NCBI RefSeq assembly: GCF_001011155.1
Contig: NZ_CP011480.1
Coordinates: forward strand, 1 to 64,000
Direction: 5' to 3'
From: Hoeflea sp. IMCC20628
Lineage (GTDB): Bacteria; Pseudomonadota; Alphaproteobacteria; Rhizobiales; Rhizobiaceae
DNA: 64,000 bases
The translations under genes and the position numbers were made by a program. A model generated the notes under the pieces. That model saw nothing but the letters and a program-made list of their open reading frames with translations, did not search any database and was not told the DNA's origin. Every line of letters starts with the position of its first letter. Position 1 is the stretch's first letter. Positions 8,120 through 15,372 of this stretch are shown here, piece after piece.

Positions 8120-9036
8120 AGGCTCTCAGGTTCGGGGGGATAGCCTTGGCCCTGGCTTTGGCATCTGCCGCTGCGAGGGCTGACACTCTTGAGATACAGC
8201 CTGTCACAGACGGCATCTTTGCCCTGGTCGGTCCAATGGAACAACGTTCAGCAGAAAACCTGGCCAACAATGCAACATTCGGCGTTGTTGTCACTGATGA
8301 GGGTGTCGTCCTGGTCGATCCTGGCGGAAGCTGGAAAGGTGCCGAAGCAATCCATGCGCGCATTCGCGACATCACAGATCAGCCAGTCAAGTTTGTTATC
8401 GACACTGGCGGGCAGGATCATCGCTGGCTTGGCAACAGCTACTGGCTGGCACAGGGGGCCACAGTCATTGCATCGCAAGACGCTGTTCAGGACCAGAAAG
8501 TGCGCGGTTCGCCACAACTCAGCGCGCTCACTCAACTCCTGGGGGAACAGTTGTCCGGCACAGAACCCGCCTATGCCAATGTGACCTTTGCGAACAATTA
8601 CACACTGGAACTCGGTGGGCTCACATTTGAGATCATGCACGTGGGACAGGCGCACACGCCGGGCGACAGCTTTGTCTGGCTATCGGCAAAGGACACGGTA
8701 TTCACCGGCGACATCGTTTATGTTGATCGCATTCTCGGTAATGGTGCGCAGTCGAATGCCAAAAGCTGGATTGCCGTATTCGAGGCGGTGGCCGCATTGG
8801 ACCCCGCTCATGTGGTGCCCGGCCACGGGCATGCGACGACCTTGCAGAAAGCCACGGCTGACACCTATGACTACCTCATCAATCTGCGCACCCGTATTGG
8901 TACCCTGATTGACGACGGGGGCGACATCATGGATGCGCCGAAGATCGACCAGTCCGCGTTTTCCTATCTTGAGCAATTTGACAGCCTTGCTGGCCGCAAT
9001 GCGCAAACAACATATGAACAGATGGAGTGGGAATGA
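8116..9036 (+). CDS. Exported metallo-beta-lactamase-fold protein with incomplete zinc motif
   Basis: 306 residues. The signal peptide MKALRFGGIALALALASAAARA predicts export. The MBL fold is visible as VVVTDEGVVLVDPG, VIDTGGQDHRWLGN, HVGQAHTPGDSFVWL, FTGDIVY and VPGHGHA. The usual HxHxDH motif reads TGGQDH: the two His of zinc site 1 are missing, while Asp and His of site 2 remain with His/Asp later. A one-metal or non-hydrolytic enzyme is plausible. Related forms are seen in alphaproteobacteria with sulfur or quinoprotein genes. Overlaps both neighbours by 4 bp, so it belongs to the operon. Confidence 0.85.
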   Translation: MKALRFGGIALALALASAAARADTLEIQPVTDGIFALVGPMEQRSAENLANNATFGVVVTDEGVVLVDPGGSWKGAEAIHARIRDITDQPVKFVIDTGGQDHRWLGNSYWLAQGATVIASQDAVQDQKVRGSPQLSALTQLLGEQLSGTEPAYANVTFANNYTLELGGLTFEIMHVGQAHTPGDSFVWLSAKDTVFTGDIVYVDRILGNGAQSNAKSWIAVFEAVAALDPAHVVPGHGHATTLQKATADTYDYLINLRTRIGTLIDDGGDIMDAPKIDQSAFSYLEQFDSLAGRNAQTTYEQMEWE

Positions 9037-9440
9037 TGCTTGAGTATTCCGTTTCAGCCAAGCGGCTGGATGACACCGGTTCCGAGGCATCGGCCAACGA
9101 TGCGCGCATAATCCTTGATACCGGGATGGCTGGGCGACCAGATGCCTTCAATCCGGCTGAACTGCTTCTTGCGTCGGTCGCCGCCTGCATGATCAAGGGC
9201 ATTGAGCGCGTGACACCGATGCTCGACTTTCATCTGCGTGGTGTCGAGGTAACGCTTCACGGCCTCCGGCAGGACAGCCCGCCCAAAATGACCTCCATCA
9301 GCTACGAGTTGATCATCGACACAGATGAAATCGATCAGCGACTCGACCTGCTGCATAAAAATGTCCGCAAATATGGGACGATCTCCAACACCATAGCCGA
9401 AGCCACGAAGCTTCAGGGAACGATCCGCCGAAAGGCATGA
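9033..9440 (+). CDS. OsmC-family protein
   Basis: 135 residues from the ATG at 9033, overlapping the previous stop (GTG at 9027 and ATG at 9036 are alternatives). The OsmC/Ohr fold shows in AFNPAELLLASVAACMIKGIERV with the peroxidatic-type Cys and in LLHKNVRKYGTISNTIAEA. The second conserved Cys of OsmC peroxidases, expected near KYGTIS, is Thr/Ser here. Thiol-peroxidase activity may therefore be altered or depend on another thiol such as the CxxC protein. Cytosolic. Confidence 0.88.
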   Translation: MMLEYSVSAKRLDDTGSEASANDARIILDTGMAGRPDAFNPAELLLASVAACMIKGIERVTPMLDFHLRGVEVTLHGLRQDSPPKMTSISYELIIDTDEIDQRLDLLHKNVRKYGTISNTIAEATKLQGTIRRKA

Positions 9441-9479
9441 AGCTCAACCCGGCTTCCTCCTGGCGAAACGTCCTCCCGA

Positions 9480-11957
9480 ATGAAAGACCTCACTCCAATG
9501 TCGTCATATGATGAAAGCAATCTGCAGCTCGACATTCCTGTCCTGCTTCCCAACATTCCGGATGAACATGATGCTTGCGTCGAACGATTGATCGCGGACC
9601 TTGCCGGGCGCGAAGGCGTATCAAAGGTACATGTCCTTGCCGCTGCCGCAGGTCAACCAGCAAGACTTTGCATCCACTACGATCCCGCCAATATCAGCCT
9701 CGCCAGGATCACGGAGATTGCCGAGAGTTCCGGGGCCAGGCTGACTAAACAGTTTGGCCATGTCTTGTGGGAGGTGAACGGTGTGCAGAATTCGAGCCGC
9801 GCCCGCACGGTCACGGATTATATCCAGCAGATGCCGGGCGTTCTGGAAGCCGTCGCCAATGTTGCCGGTCCGGTGCGCATCGAGTTTGATCGGTCGGTGA
9901 CATCTGAAGCTGCGCTCCGCAAGGGCCTGGAAGACTTGGGCGTCATCTTCCCTTCTGCCTCTCCGGCATTGGCTCCTGAGCATGGCGAGGAAGGCGAAGA
10001 ACACGAGCACGAGCACGGTGGCATCTTTGGCCGCAACACCGAACTGATCTTTTCCTTCCTCTGCGGCGGCTTTCTCGTAGCAGGTTTTGCGTCATCGTTC
10101 ATGGTTTCGGTACCAATTTGGATTCCGCTTGTCCTTTATGTCGCCTCCTATGGTTTTGGTGGATATTACCTTCTTCGCGAGGCCATTGAGTCATTGCTTG
10201 TGGGTCGCTTCGAGATCGACTTCCTGATGCTGGTTGCTGCGGCTGGTGCGGCAGTGCTTGGCCAATGGGCCGAGGGCGCGCTGTTGCTCTTCCTGTTCAG
10301 CATCGGGCATGGGTTGGAGCACTATGCAATGGGACGCGCGCGCCGCGCCATTGCGGCACTTGCGGAGCTCACGCCACCAACGGCCGAAGTCAAGCGAGAC
10401 GGCAACATCCGCGAAGTGCCAGTGGCCGAACTGGTTGTCGGCGATGTTGTTGTCGTCCGACCGAATTCGCGCATCCCAGCTGACGGGTTCGTGACGCTTG
10501 GGACAAGCAGTATCGACCAGGCCCCGGTAACCGGTGAGAGCGTTCCGGTGGATAAAAGGGCGGTGAGCGATATAGCCGAGGCCGCGTCGATGGCCAGCGA
10601 TCTCTCAGCCGAGTTCCGCGTCTATGCCGGGACCATCAATGGCGGCGGAGCTCTTGAGATTCAGGTCTCCAAGCTGGCCAGGGACAGCACGCTTGCTCGC
10701 CTCGTGCAGATGGTTAGTGAGGCCGAAACCCAGAAGTCGCCCACCCAGCGCTTTACAGATCGCTTCGAGCGCATCTTCGTTCCGGTGGTGCTGATATCAG
10801 TTGGTCTCCTCTTGTTCGCATGGCTTGTAATCGACGAGCCTTTCAGCGCCAGCTTCTATCGCGCCATGGCGGTTCTGGTTGCCGCAAGCCCTTGCGCACT
10901 TGCCATCTCCACACCGAGTGCGGTGCTGGCGGGTGTTGCGAGGGCCGCACGCGGTGGGGTCCTGGTAAAGGGTGGTGGCCCGCTCGAAAATCTTGGCACA
11001 CTTGGTGCCATTGCATTTGACAAGACAGGCACGCTGACCGAAGGCACACCACGAATGACCGATGTAGTTCCGGCTTCAGGGGTCACGGAGCAGGAACTGC
11101 TTGAGGCAGCTGTCGCAGTCGAAGCGCTCAGTGATCATCCCCTGGCATCGGCCGTAGTGCGCGATGGAGCCGAGCGGCTTGGTGGCCACACTCATGTGGC
11201 TACGGCTGATAACCTGCAAAGCATCACCGGACGTGGTCTCGTGGCGGAAATAGCAGGCGACAAGGTCTATGTCGGCAAGGCCGCTCTTTTTGCGGAAATT
11301 GATGGGTCACCTATTCCCATCGATGTAGCGGAGACTTCCGAGAACCTTGAAAAACAGGGGCGCACCACCATGGTGGTGCGCATGGCCGACCGCTATCTGG
11401 GGGTCATAGGCCTGATGGATACGCCACGGGCTGCGGCAGCAGGTGTGATCACCAGCCTCCGCACACTTGGCATCAGCCGGATGGTGATGATCTCCGGTGA
11501 CAACAGCCGTGTTGCCGATGCCGTCGCGAAAGAGGTCGGCCTTGATGAGGCAATGGGAGACTTGATGCCTGAAGACAAGGTCGCAACCATAAAGCGGCTG
11601 CGGCTGGAGCAACCGGTTGCCATGGTCGGCGACGGCGTTAATGATGCACCTGCCATGGCCAATGCCACTGTCGGCATTGCAATGGGGGCTGCAGGGTCTG
11701 ACGTGGCGCTTGAGACTGCCGATGTAGCCTTGATGGGTGACGCTCTGGAGCGACTGCCGTTCATCATCGGCCTCAGCCGCAGGACCAGCCGGACGATCAA
11801 GCAAAATCTCTGGATCAGTCTCGGCATGGTCGCCATCCTGGTTCCCGCTACATTGTTCGGGCTGCAGCTCGGCGCGGCGGTTGTATTCCATGAAGGCTCG
11901 ACGGTCATCGTTGTGATCAACGCTTTGCGGCTGCTCGCATACAGGGATGTAATCTGA
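9480..11957 (+). CDS. P1B-4-type heavy-metal translocating ATPase
   Basis: 825 residues. The N-terminus has two HMA-like ferredoxin folds without the usual CxxC, then a His/Glu-rich linker near residue 174 (EEHEHEHGG). The P-type core shows PVTGESVPVDK (actuator), SPCALAIS near 468, phosphorylation site DKTGTLTEG near 513, SDHPLAS, GDGVNDAPAMA near 716 and HEGST followed by NALRLLAYR at the end. SPC in TM6 with HEGxT in TM8 marks subgroup P1B-4, which exports Co2+, Fe2+ or Ni2+/Zn2+. It sits last in the ArsR-controlled operon, 39 bp after osmC. The C-terminus is complete although an IS110 fragment abuts the stop codon. Confidence 0.9.
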   Translation: MKDLTPMSSYDESNLQLDIPVLLPNIPDEHDACVERLIADLAGREGVSKVHVLAAAAGQPARLCIHYDPANISLARITEIAESSGARLTKQFGHVLWEVNGVQNSSRARTVTDYIQQMPGVLEAVANVAGPVRIEFDRSVTSEAALRKGLEDLGVIFPSASPALAPEHGEEGEEHEHEHGGIFGRNTELIFSFLCGGFLVAGFASSFMVSVPIWIPLVLYVASYGFGGYYLLREAIESLLVGRFEIDFLMLVAAAGAAVLGQWAEGALLLFLFSIGHGLEHYAMGRARRAIAALAELTPPTAEVKRDGNIREVPVAELVVGDVVVVRPNSRIPADGFVTLGTSSIDQAPVTGESVPVDKRAVSDIAEAASMASDLSAEFRVYAGTINGGGALEIQVSKLARDSTLARLVQMVSEAETQKSPTQRFTDRFERIFVPVVLISVGLLLFAWLVIDEPFSASFYRAMAVLVAASPCALAISTPSAVLAGVARAARGGVLVKGGGPLENLGTLGAIAFDKTGTLTEGTPRMTDVVPASGVTEQELLEAAVAVEALSDHPLASAVVRDGAERLGGHTHVATADNLQSITGRGLVAEIAGDKVYVGKAALFAEIDGSPIPIDVAETSENLEKQGRTTMVVRMADRYLGVIGLMDTPRAAAAGVITSLRTLGISRMVMISGDNSRVADAVAKEVGLDEAMGDLMPEDKVATIKRLRLEQPVAMVGDGVNDAPAMANATVGIAMGAAGSDVALETADVALMGDALERLPFIIGLSRRTSRTIKQNLWISLGMVAILVPATLFGLQLGAAVVFHEGSTVIVVINALRLLAYRDVI

Positions 11958-11995
11958 CAGATCGCTTCTGCATCTGCTGCGTCGTTCTTTTGCCT
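11958..11995 (-). pseudogene. Fragment of an IS110-family transposase gene
   Basis: The minus strand reads R-Q-K-N-D-A-A-D-A-E-A-I-C, the catalytic DD region of IS110-type RuvC-like transposases. It starts exactly at the junction with the repeat at 11996 and ends at the ATPase stop codon. The DNA is similar to, but not the same as, the IS110 gene resuming at 55010. Confidence 0.75.
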
Positions 11996-12031
11996 TTTGA
12001 CTAATCACGAGTTCCCCATAATGCGGAGGAA
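11996..12031. repeat. Solitary copy of the terminal repeat of the 54.5-kb recombinase element
   Basis: 36 bp from TTTGACTAATCA to GCGGAGGAA, differing at three positions from either end of the element at 54482-55009. It begins at the same point of an IS110 gene (directly before the Arg codon of RQKND) as that element. The rest of the element here has been lost, replaced by an IS1595 remnant. Confidence 0.8.
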
Positions 12032-12034
12032 GGC

Positions 12035-12766
12035 TTATCCCGTTACTTCCGGTTCGATCAATATCTTGTAGGTGACGGGTTTGAGTTGGAGGCTGATGCT
12101 GAGCAAAGTTTTGAATGCGGCATGGCGTGTCCTCCGCCGGTTGAAGCGGAAGGTAAACTCATCGAGATAGGCTTGGATATGCTTGCGTCTGAGCGTCGGT
12201 CCGGAAAGTTGTTCAATTTGAACAAAGTCTTCGCAGCATGAGGCGGATAGACGCCAGTTTGAGGAAGGCGAGTGCGTTGCGCGACAGGTTCTCGAAGTCC
12301 TTGGCCAACCTGCGGCATCGACCCAGCCACGCGAAGGTCCGTTTGACCACCCAGCGCCTCGGCAGAACTTCAAAACCCTTGGCTGTGTCGGATCGCTTGA
12401 CGATCTCTGTCGCCAGTCCGGGCATGGCTTTCTTCTGCCCCTTGCTTTCGTCCACATCGCTTCCACCCCATCGTCGAATCAAATCAACAGCATGGAATCA
12501 CAAGCGATTCATATCATTCAACTTCTTTGTGGACTGACACTGAGACCGTGATAGACGCCCAGAGCCCATGTTTTCAGGTTTGAAAAGACGCGGTGCACCC
12601 ACGGCAGGACAATATGAGCGGCCATGGAGCCAATGACGTGCGGTTCATGCCGGACATTTGGCGTGCCAGGATAGCTTGACCAGCCGTCGGTCTTGATCGT
12701 TGCGCCAGCAGCGACCGATTTACCGACGAAGGAATGCCGGCTGTGGCTTGAGAAATCGTTGAGGGT
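12035..12766 (-). pseudogene. IS1595-family (ISXO2-like) transposase remnant, interrupted
   Basis: Two pieces of one minus-strand frame: 12766-12540 (GATIKTDGWSSYPG, HVIGSMAAHIVLPWVHRVFS, LKTWALGVYHGL) and 12193-12035 (RRKHIQAYLDEFTFRFNRRRTRHAAFKTLL). Removing the insert at 12194-12539 rejoins YHGL and RRKH in frame. The N-terminal half is missing where the remnant meets the decarboxylase gene, so it is inactive. Confidence 0.8.
12194..12539 (-). mobile_element. Internally deleted IS5-family element nested in the IS1595 remnant
   Basis: 346 bp with imperfect inverted ends (CGTCGGTCCGGAAAGTTG at the left; TGTCAGTCCACAAAGAAG at the right, read on the minus strand). A 5-bp direct repeat, CTGAG on the plus strand, flanks it at 12189-12193 and 12540-12544. 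It keeps only the C-terminus of an IS427-type transposase (12213-12482, minus): [43 protein letters not shown]. The helper N-terminus is gone, so it is non-autonomous. Confidence 0.8.
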
Positions 12767-12768
12767 TG

Positions 12769-13671
12769 TTTGCCGGCAAGGTTCTGCCGCTGATAGGCAC
12801 CTATCTTGGCTCGGCAGGCGAGGCGCATATCGCCCATGCTATCGAAAGCGCAGACTGTTTGCTGATGCTGGGCGTCATTGTCAGCGATACCAATTTCGGC
12901 GTGTCTGGCCGCAACATCGACATGCGCACCTCTATCCGGGTGCTGGACCGCACGGTGGTCTTTGGCCATCATCTTTACCCCGAGGTGTCGCTCGAAGCGC
13001 TCATCGACGCGTTGACTGAGCTTGCTGCGCCTCTTGGTCACGCCGCGCCGCACCCTTGACGGAGTTATGCCACCGGCTTGCCCGAGAATGATACTCCACT
13101 GGAACCGTCGCATATCGCCATTGCCATCAATTATCTGTTTGGCGCCCATGGGTCGATGCCGATTGCCTCTGATATTGGCGATTGTCTGTTCACGGCGCTG
13201 GAAATTTCAGACACAGTATTTGTTGCGCCGGGCTATTATGCCTCCATGGGAATGGGCGTACCGGCGGGGCTTGCGCTGGCCGCGGTCACCGGGAAGCGCC
13301 CGATTGTGCTGGTTGGGGACGGTGCGTTCCAGATGACCGGGTGGGAGATTGGGAATTGCCAGAAATACGGCTGGGCACCAATTGTGATTGTGTTCAATAA
13401 CCAAAGCTGGGAGATGCTGCGCGGCTTTCAGCCCGGCCAGAAATATCACGATCTGGATGATTGGCACTATGCCGATATCGCCCCGTCTTTGGGCGGCCGC
13501 GGCATGCGGGTGCAGACCTGCGCCGAATTGAAACGGGCGCTGGATATGGCGATGGCGGACGACAGCGTATTTCAGTTGATCGAGGTGATGTTGCCGCGTG
13601 GAAAAACTTCCAACTCATTGGCACGTTTCACTCATGCAATCCGCGAAATTTCTGCCATGAAGAACGAATAG
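12769..13671 (+). pseudogene. Phenylpyruvate/indolepyruvate decarboxylase, 3' half, with in-frame stop
   Basis: The reading starts abruptly at the IS1595 junction (FAGKVLPLIGTYLGSAGEAH) and gives the middle and C-terminal domains of a thiamine-diphosphate decarboxylase of the Azospirillum PpdC/IpdC type. The ThDP-binding stretch is VGDGAFQMTGWEIGNC through FNNQSWEMLRGFQPGQ. A TGA at 13057-13059 interrupts an otherwise continuous frame before RSYATGLPEND. The N-terminal roughly 240 residues are absent. The intact enzyme would make phenylacetaldehyde or indole-3-acetaldehyde, the latter on the route to auxin. This copy should be dead. Confidence 0.85.
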
Positions 13672-13736
13672 ACTCGCCGAGCTGCGCACCATGGGCAGTG
13701 CCTATGTTGCCCGTGGCGCGCCTGTCGCAACCCGCA

Positions 13737-13970
13737 TTACGTGGCGTCTTTCCAAAAGCCATTTGCCGCTGCGACTGTGGCAAAATGGGTGGCAACGACT
13801 TGGCTGACGGCGATCAGCGAGTTGGCATCTTCGGCATAGTCCGGGCGCATACGATCGCGCGCTGCTGCGTCGGGTTGCGTCAGCTTGACGGCGTAGCGTG
13901 ACAGTTTAACGGCCAAATCATATCCCTCTTGCGGGGTTTCGGTGATGAGACTGGGTAGCCAGGTTGTCAT
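13737..13970 (-). CDS. Hexameric tyrosine-coordinated heme protein (HTHP)
   Basis: 77 residues from the ATG at 13970, preceded by AAAGGAT. The sequence MTTWLPSLITETPQEGYDLAVKLSRYAVKLTQP, then DANSLIAVSQVVATHFATVAAANGFWKD, closely follows the Ruegeria (Silicibacter) pomeroyi HTHP. In that protein six small chains each bind a heme through Tyr and show peroxidase and weak catalase activity. No signal peptide, so cytosolic. It stands alone downstream of the RbbA operon on the same strand. Confidence 0.92.
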   Translation of the reverse strand: MTTWLPSLITETPQEGYDLAVKLSRYAVKLTQPDAAARDRMRPDYAEDANSLIAVSQVVATHFATVAAANGFWKDAT

Positions 13971-14041
13971 GATGTATCCTTTCAATTGTTGGGAAAATTA
14001 CGGCCGGCTACCGCTTGCGGCGCAGACAGGGCAATGTCAGC

Positions 14042-14190
14042 CTATGTCGAACGGTAAAGATCGGCAAGGAACGCATGCTCGGTGTCCCGAAGCCGGGCTT
14101 TAAGGCGGCGTAACCTCTCGATAGTACAGGTTTTGTTGCCGGGACCATAGCATTCAGGTTGAAAGCGGTTGCGTTCGATTCTTTCATTTT
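14042..14190 (-). other. Unidentified open fragment without start codon
   Basis: A minus-strand frame ending at a TAG at 14042-14044 reads NERIERNRFQPECYGPGN, KTCTIERLRRLKARLRD, TEHAFLADLYRST. The basic helical, gene-like composition suggests the C-terminus of a lost gene. No start codon is visible upstream (a TGA precedes it). I do not recognise the family. Confidence 0.3.
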
Positions 14191-14249
14191 TGGTAAGTCA
14201 GCACATGCTGTTTTCCCATTGGCGGCCTCGGTATTGGTTGCGGCCCACA

Positions 14250-15371
14250 TCAATTCAGCGACATTGAGCGCCGGAACAGTGCAAGACTCGCGGCAAAGAA
14301 CACCACACCTAAGCCCATCATCGTAAGTAGCTGCGGCCAGACCGCACTGATGCCCGCGCCGCGAAATGCTACCGCCTTGGCGAAGGACAGAAAATGGCGC
14401 GAAGGTAGCGCCAGCGTCAGTTTCTGCACGAGATCGGGCTGACTTTCGACCGCGCCCATGCCACCCGACAGCATGATCACCGGAATGATGACCATGATCA
14501 CCAGCAGCGCAAATTGCGCCATGCTGCGCGCCAGGGTTCCCAAGAGCATTCCGATTGCGGCGGCAGCCCATAGGTAAACCGCTGCCCCTGACACCAGGAG
14601 CGGCGCCGACCCTGCGACCGGAACCTGCAACACCCCCTGCACAACAAACAGCAGCGAGCCGATGAAAGCCACCAGCACCACCACCATCGTTGCCAGAACC
14701 TTGGAAAGCGCCACTTCAACCGGCGTCAACGGCATCACCATCAGATGCTCGATCGTGCCGTGCTCGCGTTCGCGCAGCATCGCCGCCCCGGTCAGCGCGA
14801 TGGTGAGCAGCGACAGCTGATTGAGCAGCGACGACATTGCCTTGAACCAGACCGGGTTGCCATTGGGGTTGAAGGCACGGCGCAACTCCAACCGCAGTTG
14901 CGGCGTGGGGCCGTCCGGGCTTCCCGTCAGAAAGGCGCGGGCCTCCGATTGTACGATGTTGCGGATGTAATCGGCGCCAAGCTGGGCCTGCGACACCGCG
15001 GTCGCATCGGCCAGAAGCTGCGCAACCGGAGCCTTTCCGGTAATCGTGTCGGCGGCGAAATCCGGTGGGAAGGCCAGCGCGAACATGATCTCGCCACGGT
15101 CCATGGCAGCGCTGGCCTGATCCGCGGTCATGGCGACGGGGACCTGGAACCAAGGTGGCATCAGCGCCGCTTCAATCTGCCGGGTCAGGGGCGATCGATC
15201 CTCGTCGACGATGGCGATGGCAGCGTTGCGTACCGTGTCACCCGCGCCGCTGGCCTCGAGCATCACCGCCGCGACGAAAGACCAAAGGATCAGGATCACC
15301 ATCACCGGGTCGCCGAGAACGCTTTTCAGCTCTTTGCCGACCAGCCAGAAGATGTTTTCCACACGCCGCAA
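14250..15371 (-). CDS. yhhJ: ABC-2 type transporter permease, YhhJ-like
   Basis: 373 residues. One N-terminal membrane helix (VMVILILWSFVAAVMLEAS), a periplasmic domain, then five helices (LTIALTGAAMLREREHGTIEHLMVMPLTPVE is the cytoplasmic coupling region). The best start is TTG at 15371 or GTG at 15362, behind AGGAGAAG that overlaps the rbbA stop. The order HlyD adaptor, RbbA, YhhJ is the same as in the E. coli yhiI-rbbA-yhhJ locus. The three products should form an inner-membrane export complex. Confidence 0.87.
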   Translation of the reverse strand: MRRVENIFWLVGKELKSVLGDPVMVILILWSFVAAVMLEASGAGDTVRNAAIAIVDEDRSPLTRQIEAALMPPWFQVPVAMTADQASAAMDRGEIMFALAFPPDFAADTITGKAPVAQLLADATAVSQAQLGADYIRNIVQSEARAFLTGSPDGPTPQLRLELRRAFNPNGNPVWFKAMSSLLNQLSLLTIALTGAAMLREREHGTIEHLMVMPLTPVEVALSKVLATMVVVLVAFIGSLLFVVQGVLQVPVAGSAPLLVSGAAVYLWAAAAIGMLLGTLARSMAQFALLVIMVIIPVIMLSGGMGAVESQPDLVQKLTLALPSRHFLSFAKAVAFRGAGISAVWPQLLTMMGLGVVFFAASLALFRRSMSLN

Positions 15372-15372
15372 G

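Noticed and set aside
12574-13149. Long minus-strand frame across the decarboxylase remnant
   Set aside because: It is a shadow of the plus-strand decarboxylase and of the IS1595 remnant in another frame; only its last part overlaps real IS1595 sequence.
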